In this document: positions 34,001-41,864 of the stretch, piece after piece | Layout of the letters: the number at the start of each line of letters is the position of its first letter | Position numbering within the stretch: the stretch's first letter is position 1 | Assembly: GCF_002803155.1 (NCBI RefSeq) | Contig: NZ_NNBP01000012.1 | Location: 124,001-188,000, forward strand | DNA length: 64,000 nucleotides | Origin: Streptomyces sp. CB02959 | GTDB taxonomy: Bacteria > Actinomycetota > Actinomycetes > Streptomycetales > Streptomycetaceae | Reading direction: 5' to 3' | Notes under the pieces: generated by a model | Seen by the model: only the letters and a program-made list of their open reading frames with translations | Told to the model about the DNA's origin: nothing | The model's database searches: none | Program-made: the position numbers and the translations under genes

Positions 34001-35101
34001 GTGGCCGTCGTGGCCGTCCTCGTCGCCGGCCGGTGCGTGGTGGGGGCCGTAGCCGAAGGTGACGCGGTCGAAGACGACGGTCGCCGGGGCGCCGGCGGGC
34101 AGCGCGTGGGCGTCCGGGTGCTCCTCTATGGTCGGCTCGGTGTCGATGAGTTCGTAGACCCGCTCCACGCCGGCGCGGGCCTGCTGGCCGACGGTGAGCA
34201 TCATGGCCAGCATCCGGACCGGGCCGACCAGCTGCGCGAGGTAGGTGGAGAAGGCGACGAAGGTGCCGAGGGTGATGTGGCCCTGGGTGGCCATCCAGCC
34301 GCCGAGCGCCAGCATCGCGACCTGGCCGAGCGCCGGGACGGCCTGCAGGGCGGGGGTGTAGCGGGCGTTGAGGCGGACCGTGCGCAGCCGACCGGCGAAC
34401 AGGCGGCGGCTGACCTCGCGGAGCTTGCCGGTCTCCTGCTCCTCCTGTCCGAAGCCCTTGACGACCCGGACGCCGGAGACCGCGCCGTCCACGACGGAGG
34501 CGACCGCGGCGGCCTGGCCCTGCGCGTACCAGGTGGCGGGGAACAGGCGGGTGCGGCTGCGGCGGGCGATGAACCACAGGGCCGGCGCGACGGCCAGCGC
34601 GACGACTGTCAGCAGCGGGGAGAGGAACGCCATCACGGCCAGCGAGACGGCGAAGAGGAGGACGTTCCCGATCATCATCGGGAGCATGAACAGCAGGCTC
34701 TGGATGAGCTGGAGGTCGCTGGTGGCGCGGCCGACGACCTGGCCGGTGCTCAGCTCGTCCTGCCGTCGCCCGTCGAGCCGGGCTATCGCGTCGAACATCC
34801 GGGTGCGCAGGTCGTGCTGGACGTCCAGGGCGAGCCGGCCGCCGTAGAAGCGGCGGAGGTAGGTGAAGGCGTAGACCACGACGGCGGCGACGATCAGGAG
34901 GGTCGCCCAGGGGGCGAGGGCCCGGTCGTGCCGGACGATCACGTCGTCGATGATCAGCTTGGGGATGAGCGGGACAAGCGCCGTGACGGCCATCCCGGCG
35001 AGCGAGGCGCCGAGCGCCAGCAGCACGTCCCTGCGGTACTGCCAGCAGTCGCCGATCAGTCGCCGTGCCCAGCCCTGTCGTGCCGTGTCCGTCCCCGCCA
35101 C
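31031..35101 (-). CDS. Fused full-length ABC exporter (TMD-NBD-TMD-NBD)
   Basis: The product has 1356 residues with two exporter halves in one chain. Half 1: six helices in about 1-320, Walker A GASGSGKST (about 417), LSGGQ, and Walker B LLVLDDATSAVD, where the catalytic Glu is replaced by Asp. Half 2: helices in about 800-1090, Walker A GETGAGKST (about 1144), a variant signature LSAGQ (about 1248), and Walker B LLLDEATAALD with the Glu present. This makes one consensus and one degenerate ATP site, as in asymmetric heterodimeric exporters. A His/Asp/Gln-rich insertion sits in NBD1 before Walker A, and a long Ala/Pro/Glu-rich linker joins the halves. GTG 35101 has GGAGG upstream. Substrate unknown; lipid or drug export is typical. 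Confidence 0.9.
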   Translation of the reverse strand: MAGTDTARQGWARRLIGDCWQYRRDVLLALGASLAGMAVTALVPLIPKLIIDDVIVRHDRALAPWATLLIVAAVVVYAFTYLRRFYGGRLALDVQHDLRTRMFDAIARLDGRRQDELSTGQVVGRATSDLQLIQSLLFMLPMMIGNVLLFAVSLAVMAFLSPLLTVVALAVAPALWFIARRSRTRLFPATWYAQGQAAAVASVVDGAVSGVRVVKGFGQEEQETGKLREVSRRLFAGRLRTVRLNARYTPALQAVPALGQVAMLALGGWMATQGHITLGTFVAFSTYLAQLVGPVRMLAMMLTVGQQARAGVERVYELIDTEPTIEEHPDAHALPAGAPATVVFDRVTFGYGPHHAPAGDEDGHDGHDGQDGQDGQDGAGTGGAPAVRSVRPARPVRPVRRVLDEFSLRIEAGETVAVIGASGSGKSTVSLLLPRFYDVTGGRVLVGGHDVRDLTLESLRAAIGLVPESSFLFSDSLRDNIAYGHPEATDEQIRAAARAAQAEGFIEELPHGYDTKVGEQGLTLSGGQRQRIALARAILTDPRLLVLDDATSAVDARVEHEIHEALRGVMAGRTTLLIAHRASTLALADRVAVLDGGRLADIGTQEELAERCALYRQLLTDPEELGGVPHDPAGAAAGWDLSRSNGAESSGSFDGEYAASGTTGLLEPAADRDRTHPDGTPRRPGALVDADPEEPADPTAAAAATGGITPELWVRREEEAEAGAAGTAPRAATAAGPGIAAAVAGSPATPELLAQVAALPPADDTPGIDEAAAVRPERSYGLRRLLHGFGGPLALALLLVAVDAVASLLLPVLIRQGIDDGVRRGILAGVWTAAGLALAVVAAQWVAQIGANRMTGRTGERVLYSLRLKIFAQLQRLGLDYYERELTGKIMTRMTTDVDALSTFLQTGLVTAVVSVLTFFGILLALLALDVQLALVVFATLPPLVLATYVFRKRSVKAYELARERISTVNGDLQENVAGLRIVQAFRREGHGAERYAAHSDAYRRARVRGQFLISVYFPFVQLLSSVASALVLIVGADRVGGHTLTAGALVAYLLYIDLFFAPVQQLSQVFDGYQQASVSLGRIGELLAQPTSTPAAEHPREVPALRGDLTFDGVHFHYGDHDEQALADIDLTIPAGQTVAFVGETGAGKSTLVKLVARFYDPTAGAVRIDGTDLRELDLTGYRRRLGVVPQESYLFAGTVRDAIAYGRPEATDAEVEAAARAVGAHGMIATLDGGYLHEIAERGRNLSAGQRQLLALARAELTDPDVLLLDEATAALDLATEAVVNQATDRLTGRRTTLVVAHRLTTAARADRVVVLDHGRIIEDGTHAQLLARGGRYAELWRTFTGEEETLTVS

Positions 35102-35213
35102 CCGATGCCTCCCATGCGTCGTCTACCGCACCGGGCCAACACCGGACGCGGCCGATTTCATCCCGCCGTAACAAAACGTCGGGAGGAAACCGGCCGCGGC
35201 GTCCGGGTCGGGG

Positions 35214-38042
35214 TCAGCGCGCCGGGGTCACCTCCAGCTCGGCGAGGCCCGGACGGGGGGCGGGCTTGCCGCCGGGACCGGGCCGGGTGTCGCCGTGCAC
35301 CGTCACGCGGACGTAACGGGCCGGGCTGCGGCCCGCGTAGCCGGTGCCGGTCCAGTGCCGGCCGTCCCGCGAGACCTGCACGACGTACGACGCCGGGCGG
35401 GTGGCGGTCCAGTGCGGGGTGATCGGGCCGACGGTGACGGTGCGGCCCAGGTCGACGGTGAGGGTGCCGTCGGCGGCGTCCGGGACCCAGGCGGTGGTGG
35501 CGTTGCCGTCGACCGCGGCGCCGGCGTAGAGGCCGGGTTCCTCGGAGGTGGCGGTGGCGGTGGCGCACCGGGCGACGTTGGTGGTCGCGGCGAGGTCGGG
35601 GCGGCGGGTCTTGAGGACGGCCGGGACGCCGCGGCTGACCAGCTTGTCGCCCTCGGGGGTGGCGAGCGGCAGGGCGGGGCCGGCGGTGAGCCGGACGGTG
35701 GTCTGGTGGGCGCCGAGCGCGACGTCGAAGGTGCGGCCCTGCCAGTGCAGGCCGCGCAGGGTGACGCCGGCGGACAGCTGCGGCGGCAGCGTCGGGTCCA
35801 GGCGCACCCGGTCCTCGGTCATCCGCAGGCCGGTCAGGCCGTGGGTGAAGACCTGGAGGAAGCCGCCCTTGCCGGTGAGGAAGTCCTGGGCGGGGCGGCC
35901 GGCGTGCGGGTCGCCGGCGCCGGCCTTCTCGCCGCGGGCCTCGGAGAACTCCGCGAACGGCCCGCGGACGAACGGCCTGATGGCGCGCTGGAGGTAGGTG
36001 TAGGTGACGCAGCCCGGCTCGCCGAGGGCGGCGGCGTCGACGGCGTGCACCGAGTCGGTCATGGCCGGGCCGTCGGGGTCGGTGCGGGCCGCGTAGTAGT
36101 CGAGGGTGGCGGCGGCCTGCTGCCGGGTCATCGGCCATTGCAGGGGGTACATCAGGAGCACCGTGTCGGCCTGCTTGATGGTCGTCCCCTTGTACCCGGC
36201 GTACTGCTCGAAGACCTTCTTGGTGCTGTCGTAGGGGATCCGCAGCTTGTCGGCGACGGTCTTCCAGGCGGCGGGGGCCGGTTCGCCCAGGAGAGTGGCG
36301 GCGCGGGTGGCGTTGCGCAGGGCGGTGGCGGCGCCGGCGTTGGTGAAGACCGCGTCGTTCACGCCGTTGCTGTACTCGTCCGGGCCGGCGACGTTCTTGA
36401 TCGAGTAGCTGCCGTCGGGGTTGCGGGTGGCGCGGGAGGCCCAGAAGTCGGCGATGCCCGCAAGGACGGGCCAGCCGCGGGACTTCAGCCAGGCGGTGTC
36501 CTTGGTGGCGAGGTAGTACTGCCAGGCGGCCAGCGAGATGTCGCCCATGAGGTGGTTCTGGGTCTTGCAGTGCGGCGGGTCCCAGCTGTGGCACTCGGTC
36601 CACAGGTCGCCGGTGCCGCCGCTGGTCCAGGAGTAGAAGAGCCCCTGGTAGCCGAGGCGGCGGGCGTTGGCGCGGGCGGCGTCCCGGGTGCGGTAGCGGT
36701 AGTCGACGATCGACCGGGCGAGGTCGGGGTGGGTGGCCAGCAGGCCCGGGTACATCCAGGTCTCGGCGTCCCAGAAGATCTCGCCGGCGTAGTTGTCGCT
36801 GGTCAGGCCGGTGGGGCCGATGCTGTTGGCGCTGCCGGGGCGGGTCGCGGCCAGGAGTCCGTACTGCGCGGAGCGGACCCACGACTGGAGCTCGGGCCGC
36901 CCGGCCACCTCGATGTCGCTGCGCCACAGCTGCTGCCAGGCGGCGCGGTGCCGGGCGGACAGGGCGGCCCAGCCGGAGTCGGCGGCCCGCCGGGAGGCGG
37001 TCTCGGCGGCGGCGCGCGGGGTGCGGGAGGTGAGTGCGGTGTCCACGCCGACGTACTTGGTCAGCTCGTAGGTGCGGCCGGGGCGGACCGGGAAGGTCAG
37101 TCGCCGGTGGGCGCTGAGGGCCTCGGCCGTGGTGGCGCCGGGGCGGGGCGTCGTCGCGCGGGCGCCCGGGACGCCGGGGCCGGCGCGCAGGGTGGAGGCG
37201 ACGGCGCCCTCGGTGCCGGTGCCGTCGGTGCGGAAGCCGACGGTGACCGTGCCGGAGTGGTCGGCGCGGTCGCCCGGGGCCGGGGCGGCGGGGCTCAGGC
37301 GGCGGGCGCCGCGGCCGTCGAGGGTGTCGGTGACGGTCGTCGCGCCGCTCCAGTGGGGCGTCATCCGCAGGCGGACCGCGGCGGTGTGCGCGTCGGCCCG
37401 GTCGGCGAGCACGTCGTAGACCAGGTCGGTGGCCCGGCCGTCGGCGGCGGTCCAGGTCAGCGAGGTGCGGACGAAGCCGCAGCGCAGGGAGAGGGTCTGG
37501 CGGTAGTTGCTGATGCGGCCCGGGGCGGTGGCGGAGGAGAACGTGTCGGGGTGCGGGCCGCCGGTGGTGACGTCGAGGGTGGTCCAGGTGGGGAGGGCGG
37601 CTATCGCCTGGCGGCCCTGGAGGTTCGCCGGGCCCTTGGCGTAGAGGCCGGAGACGAAGGAGCCGTCGTACTCGGGGGTCTTCAGGGGCCAGCCGGTGGT
37701 GCCGCCGGGGGCGGCGTAGCCCATGCCGTTGGGCGGGACGCGTTGGCCGAGGTAGCCGTTGCCGACGTAGGCGTGGTGGCTGTCCTGGGGGTCGATGGCG
37801 GTGGCGGTGGGGGCCCAGCCGTCGGCGGTGCAGGAGCGCTGGGCGGCGTCCGGCGCGGGCGCGGGGTCCGCGGCGGCGGCCGGGGCCGCGGCCGGGGCCA
37901 GGGCGGCGAGCAGGGTGCCGGCGATCAGGGCGGCGAGTGGTCCGCGTGTGCGGCGGGGCCCGCCGGGGTGGGCGGTGGGCCCAGGGCGCCGCCCGTCGTC
38001 GTTCCGGGCGCCCTGTCGTGGCGTCCGCTCGGTGTGGTCCAT
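35214..38042 (-). CDS. Secreted GH65-family glycosidase (acid trehalase-like) with C-terminal discoidin-like domain
   Basis: The product has 942 residues. An N-terminal Arg-rich stretch and Ala-rich hydrophobic segment (LAALIAGTLLAALAPAAA) form a long signal. The GH65 domains follow, with YAGEIFWDAETWMYPGLL and the general acid E556 in AGPDEYSNGVND, a position shared by acid trehalases and GH65 phosphorylases. The C-terminal 130 residues look like an F5/8 (discoidin) carbohydrate-binding module (ATATSEEPGLYAGAAVDGN, VQVSRDGRHWTG). Secretion favours hydrolysis, probably of trehalose or a related alpha-glucoside, over phosphorolysis. GGAG precedes ATG 38042. It is divergent from the ATPase/YhgE operon. 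Confidence 0.85.
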   Translation of the reverse strand: MDHTERTPRQGARNDDGRRPGPTAHPGGPRRTRGPLAALIAGTLLAALAPAAAPAAAADPAPAPDAAQRSCTADGWAPTATAIDPQDSHHAYVGNGYLGQRVPPNGMGYAAPGGTTGWPLKTPEYDGSFVSGLYAKGPANLQGRQAIAALPTWTTLDVTTGGPHPDTFSSATAPGRISNYRQTLSLRCGFVRTSLTWTAADGRATDLVYDVLADRADAHTAAVRLRMTPHWSGATTVTDTLDGRGARRLSPAAPAPGDRADHSGTVTVGFRTDGTGTEGAVASTLRAGPGVPGARATTPRPGATTAEALSAHRRLTFPVRPGRTYELTKYVGVDTALTSRTPRAAAETASRRAADSGWAALSARHRAAWQQLWRSDIEVAGRPELQSWVRSAQYGLLAATRPGSANSIGPTGLTSDNYAGEIFWDAETWMYPGLLATHPDLARSIVDYRYRTRDAARANARRLGYQGLFYSWTSGGTGDLWTECHSWDPPHCKTQNHLMGDISLAAWQYYLATKDTAWLKSRGWPVLAGIADFWASRATRNPDGSYSIKNVAGPDEYSNGVNDAVFTNAGAATALRNATRAATLLGEPAPAAWKTVADKLRIPYDSTKKVFEQYAGYKGTTIKQADTVLLMYPLQWPMTRQQAAATLDYYAARTDPDGPAMTDSVHAVDAAALGEPGCVTYTYLQRAIRPFVRGPFAEFSEARGEKAGAGDPHAGRPAQDFLTGKGGFLQVFTHGLTGLRMTEDRVRLDPTLPPQLSAGVTLRGLHWQGRTFDVALGAHQTTVRLTAGPALPLATPEGDKLVSRGVPAVLKTRRPDLAATTNVARCATATATSEEPGLYAGAAVDGNATTAWVPDAADGTLTVDLGRTVTVGPITPHWTATRPASYVVQVSRDGRHWTGTGYAGRSPARYVRVTVHGDTRPGPGGKPAPRPGLAELEVTPAR

Positions 38043-38250
38043 CGCTGCTCCGTCCCCGCGCGGCCGGTACCGCGCTCCGAGGCACGGACCCAGCCTCGGC
38101 TCTGTCCAACGTCTGCGCACGCTACGGGCCGAAGATCGCCGCGTCACCGTTGAATGCACGATCCACCGAATTCCGGCCGCGACCATCGGTTTCCGGCCCT
38201 CCGCAGGCCCCCGATTGGTCAATACGGGCCTCGTACGGCACACTTTTAGA

Positions 38251-38262
38251 CTGACCAGTCAG
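38251..38262. promoter_or_regulatory. Probable TetR operator of the ATPase-YhgE-TetR operon
   Basis: CTGACCAGTCAG is a perfect inverted repeat (CTGAC and GTCAG around CA), 16 bases before the GTG start of the operon, beside a TAGACT that could serve as a -10. The TetR encoded as third gene is the likely ligand-responsive binder. Confidence 0.65.
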
Positions 38263-38278
38263 ATCAAAAGGAGGGGTT

Positions 38279-39046
38279 GTGGAGACCACCCGCCAGGGGG
38301 CGGCCATCAACGCCCGGGGCATCGGAGTGAAGGGCCCGCGCGGCTGGGCCTTCAGAGGCGTCGACCTCACCGCGGAGCCGGGGGCGCTGATCGCGGTGCA
38401 GGGCCCGTCGGGCTCCGGCCGCACCTGCCTGCTGCTCGCGCTCACCGGACGGATGCGGATCGCCGAGGGCCACGCCACGGTCGCCGGCTTCCCGCTGCCC
38501 AAGCGGATGGGAACGGTCCGCGCCCGTACCGCGCTCGCGCACGTGCCCGGCATCGCCGACCTCGAACCGGCCCTCACCGTCGCCGAACACCTCCAGGAAC
38601 AGGCCCTCCTGGGCCACCGGGGCGCCCCGCTCCTCTGGGGCCGCCGCCGCAGGGAAGCCACCCGGGCCCTGGTCGACGCCGCGCTGGCGGCCGCCGGACT
38701 CGACCCGGCCACCCTGCCCAAGGGCCTGCGGACCTGCGTCCGCGACCTGGAGCGCCTGGAGGCGCTGCGGCTGTCGGTGGCGCTCGCCGTCATGCACCAG
38801 CCGCGCCTGCTGGCCGTCGACGACCTCGACCTCAAGCTGTCGGCGGAGGAGCGCGCCGCGGCCTGGCAGATGCTGCGGGACGTGGCGCTGGCCGGCACCA
38901 CCGTCGTCGCGGTCGCCTCCGACGCCCCGGCGGACGCCCTGGTCGTCTCCACCGGCGCGGCCGCCGCCACCCCCACCGCCCACGACACCCACGACACCCA
39001 CGAGGAGGAAGCGGCGCATGCGTTCGCCGAGACTGGCCGCGCTTGA
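38279..39046 (+). CDS. ABC-type ATP-binding protein with degenerate motifs
   Basis: The product has 255 residues from GTG 38279 (AAAGGAGGGG upstream). Walker A is GPSGSGRTC (Lys replaced by Arg), the usual LSGGQ region reads DLERLEALRLSVAL, and Walker B is LLAVDDLDLKLS with Asp instead of the catalytic Glu. A C-terminal tail is rich in Thr, His and Asp. It overlaps the YhgE/Pip gene by 29 bases, so the pair is translationally coupled and probably forms one membrane complex. ATP hydrolysis looks impaired; a binding or regulatory role is possible. Confidence 0.75.
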   Translation: METTRQGAAINARGIGVKGPRGWAFRGVDLTAEPGALIAVQGPSGSGRTCLLLALTGRMRIAEGHATVAGFPLPKRMGTVRARTALAHVPGIADLEPALTVAEHLQEQALLGHRGAPLLWGRRRREATRALVDAALAAAGLDPATLPKGLRTCVRDLERLEALRLSVALAVMHQPRLLAVDDLDLKLSAEERAAAWQMLRDVALAGTTVVAVASDAPADALVVSTGAAAATPTAHDTHDTHEEEAAHAFAETGRA

Positions 39047-41219
39047 GCTCCGGCGCTTCGGCCGGGGGAAACTCCCCCGCCTTGGCCTCGTCGCCCTGAT
39101 GCTCATCCCGCTGCTGTACGGAGCGCTCTACCTCTGCTCCTTCTGGGACCCGTACAGCCGGCTGGACAAGATCCCGGTCGCGCTGGTCAACGAGGACCAG
39201 GGCGCCACCTCCGACGGCAAGAAGCTGACCGCCGGCGCCGACCTGGCCAGGAACGTCAAGGACAGCAAGACCTTCGACTGGGAGGAGGTCAGCGCCTCCG
39301 ACGCCGCCAAGGGCCTGGAGAAGGGCGACTACTACCTCTCGCTGACCGTCCCGAAGGACTTCAGCCAGAAGATCGCCTCCAGCGGCGGTGCCGACCCGCA
39401 GACCGGTGCCCTCCAGGTCCGCACCAACGACGCCAACAACTACATCGTCGGCTCGATCTCCAAGACGGTGTTCTCGGAGATCCGCGCCAAGACGTCGTCG
39501 AAGTCCACCCGGGCCTTCTTCGACAAGATCTTCGTGTCGTTCTCGGACCTGCACGACGAGACCGCCAAGGCTGCCGACGGCGCCGGAAAGGTCGACGACG
39601 GCCTGGGCACCGCCCGTGAGAAGACGGGCGAACTGGCCGACGGGCTCGGCAAGTTGAACAAGGGCGCCGGCGACCTCAGCAAGGGCGCCGGCGACCTGAG
39701 CCAGGGCGCCGGCAAGCTGGACAAGGGCGCGGGCGACCTCAGCAACGGCGCGGCCCAGGCCGCCTCCAAGGCCCAGCAGCTCAGCCAGGGCGCGAGCCAG
39801 GTCGCGGACGGCACCCAGCAGCTCGTCGACATGGCCGACGGCATCGCCCGCAAGGACCTGCCCTTCATCAAGCAGCACGGCACGGAGATCGCCAAGGGCG
39901 CGCAGTTCGTCGCCGACGCCACCCAGGACATCGACGACTTCCTGGCCAACCTGCCGGGGAACTCCGCCCGGGCCGCCGCCCAGGCGCGCAAGACCGCCGA
40001 CGACAACGAGGCCCTCTACGAGAAGCGCTGCACGGGCGGCAACACCGACCCCGACTGCGCGACCATGAAGGGCAACGCGGTCGGTGCGCGGATCGGCGCC
40101 GACCTGGCCGAGAAGCTCGACAACGACATCGCCCACAAGGACTTCGGCCAGCTGCGGGCCAAGCTGCGCGAGGTGCACCAGGGCGCCCAGATGGTCGCCG
40201 ACCAGGTGCCGGACATCGTGAAGAACGCGGACGGCCAGCTCGCCAAGCTCAACCAGCTCAACGCCGGCGCCCACAAGGTCGCCCAGGGCGCGGGCCAGTT
40301 CGCCACCGGCCTCGGCACCCTCGCCAACGGTGCCGGCGACATCGCCAACGGCGCCGGCCAGCTCCACAACGGCGCCGGCCAGCTCGCCGACGGTGCCGGA
40401 CAGCTCCACAACGGCCTCGGCACCGCCCACGACGGCGCCGAGAAGCTCAGCGGCGGCCTCTACAAGCTCAAGGACGGCGCCAACCAGCTGGCCACCGGGC
40501 TGCACAGCGGGGTCGCCAAGATCCCCGACTACGACAAGAAGGACCGCGACGACCGGACCGACGTGATGTCCGACCCGGTCAAGCTGGCCGCCAAGTCGAT
40601 GCACAAGGCGCCCAACTACGGCACCGGCCTCGCCCCGTACTTCATCCCGCTCTCCCTCTGGGTCGGCGCGATGGTCGCGTACATGCTGCTGGCGCCGCTC
40701 GGCAAGCGGGCGCTGGCCGCGGGCGCGCCCGGCTGGCGGATCGCGCTCGGCTCCTGGCTGCCGGCCTTCGCCATCGGCGTCGTCCAGGTGCTGGCCCTGA
40801 TGGCCGTGCTGCACTGGGCGCTGGGCCTGGAGATGGCCCGCGCGGGTGCCACCATCGGGTTCCTGATGCTGGCGACCGCCTGCTTCACCGCCGTCATCCA
40901 GCTGCTGAGCGCCTTCTTCGGCCCGGCGGGCCGGGTGCTGACGCTGGTCATCCTGATGCTCCAGCTGACCTCGGCGGGCGGCACCTACCCGGTGCAGACC
41001 AGCCCGGCGTTCTTCTCGGCGATCCACCCGTACCTGCCGATGAGTTACGTCGTCGACGGTCTGCGCCGCCTGATCACCGGTGGCGACCTGGACGTGGTCT
41101 GGCAGGGCAGCATCGTGCTCGCCGCGTTCACGCTCGGCGCGCTGGCCCTCACCGCCCTCGCGGCCCGCAGCCGCCAGGTCGTGCGGATGAAGGACCTGCA
41201 CCCGGAGCTCAGCCTGTGA
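39018..41219 (+). CDS. YhgE/Pip-type ABC-2-like membrane protein
   Basis: The product has 733 residues. One N-terminal helix (LGLVALMLIPLLYGALYLCS) is followed by a conserved extracytoplasmic YhgE/Pip start (IPVALVNEDQGA). A long coiled region of repeated 7-residue units (GAGDLSK, GAGDLSQ, GAGKLDK, GAGDLSN; again near 40320-40450) comes next, then five C-terminal helices with ABC-2 membrane character. The family includes phage infection protein Pip and the ESX-related EsaA and MmpL-like exporters of Firmicutes. It overlaps the ATPase gene by 29 bases and the TetR gene by 4. It may export a lipid, drug or protein. Length fits the family. Confidence 0.85.
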   Translation: MRSPRLAALELRRFGRGKLPRLGLVALMLIPLLYGALYLCSFWDPYSRLDKIPVALVNEDQGATSDGKKLTAGADLARNVKDSKTFDWEEVSASDAAKGLEKGDYYLSLTVPKDFSQKIASSGGADPQTGALQVRTNDANNYIVGSISKTVFSEIRAKTSSKSTRAFFDKIFVSFSDLHDETAKAADGAGKVDDGLGTAREKTGELADGLGKLNKGAGDLSKGAGDLSQGAGKLDKGAGDLSNGAAQAASKAQQLSQGASQVADGTQQLVDMADGIARKDLPFIKQHGTEIAKGAQFVADATQDIDDFLANLPGNSARAAAQARKTADDNEALYEKRCTGGNTDPDCATMKGNAVGARIGADLAEKLDNDIAHKDFGQLRAKLREVHQGAQMVADQVPDIVKNADGQLAKLNQLNAGAHKVAQGAGQFATGLGTLANGAGDIANGAGQLHNGAGQLADGAGQLHNGLGTAHDGAEKLSGGLYKLKDGANQLATGLHSGVAKIPDYDKKDRDDRTDVMSDPVKLAAKSMHKAPNYGTGLAPYFIPLSLWVGAMVAYMLLAPLGKRALAAGAPGWRIALGSWLPAFAIGVVQVLALMAVLHWALGLEMARAGATIGFLMLATACFTAVIQLLSAFFGPAGRVLTLVILMLQLTSAGGTYPVQTSPAFFSAIHPYLPMSYVVDGLRRLITGGDLDVVWQGSIVLAAFTLGALALTALAARSRQVVRMKDLHPELSL

Positions 41220-41854
41220 GCACCCGCTCCGGCAAGGGGGGCGGTGCCGTCGCCGGCACCGCCCCCCGCCGTACACCGACCCGGCGGCGGCTCTTCGACG
41301 CCGCCGTCACCCTCATCGCCGAACAGGGCTTCTCGGCCACCACGGTCGAGGAGATCGCCGAGCGCGCGGGGGTCGCCAAGGGCACCGTCTACTACAACTT
41401 CAGCAGCAAGAACGTCCTCTACGAGGAACTCCTGCGGGACGGCGTCGACCTGCTCGCCGCCTCCCTGCGCACCGCCGCCGACGACACCGTCGCCCGCGGC
41501 GGCACCCGGGTCGACGCCCTCGACGCGATGATCCGCGCCGGCCTGGACTTCATCGCCGGCTCCCCCGCCCTCACCCAGCTCTACGTCGCCGAACTCTGGC
41601 GCACCAACCGCACCTGGCGCGCCACCCTCACCTCCGTACGGGGCCGCGCCCTGGCGGTCGTCGAGTCGGTGCTGCGGGACGCCGTGCGCACCGGGGAGCT
41701 CAGCGGCGAACTCGACGTCCCGCTGACCGCCTCCGCGCTGCTGGGGATGGTGCTGGTCGCCGCGCTGGACTGGCAGTCGTTCCAGCCCGACCGGTCGGTC
41801 GACGAGGTGCACGCCGCACTGGCCCAGCTGGTGCAGGGGCGCGTCGGGGCGTGA
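41216..41854 (+). CDS. TetR-family regulator of the ATPase-YhgE operon
   Basis: The product has 212 residues from GTG 41216, overlapping the YhgE stop by four bases. The helix-turn-helix spans about 22-66 (RRRLFDAAVTLIAEQGFSAT, VAKGTVYYNFSSKNVLYEEL). The C-terminal domain (ALTQLYVAELWRTNRTWRAT) resembles AcrR-like efflux repressors. Position at the end of the operon plus the palindrome before its first gene point to autoregulation. Confidence 0.85.
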   Translation: MSTRSGKGGGAVAGTAPRRTPTRRRLFDAAVTLIAEQGFSATTVEEIAERAGVAKGTVYYNFSSKNVLYEELLRDGVDLLAASLRTAADDTVARGGTRVDALDAMIRAGLDFIAGSPALTQLYVAELWRTNRTWRATLTSVRGRALAVVESVLRDAVRTGELSGELDVPLTASALLGMVLVAALDWQSFQPDRSVDEVHAALAQLVQGRVGA

Positions 41855-41864
41855 ACGGGCGCGC

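Noticed and set aside
30888..35174. 1428-codon minus-strand frame overlapping the ABC exporter
   Set aside because: Arg/Pro-rich frame-shifted shadow; the exporter frame carries all ABC motifs.
35295..38153. 952-codon plus-strand frame across the GH65 gene
   Set aside because: Gly/Ala/Val-rich low-complexity product and a perfect antisense shadow of a recognisable GH65 enzyme.
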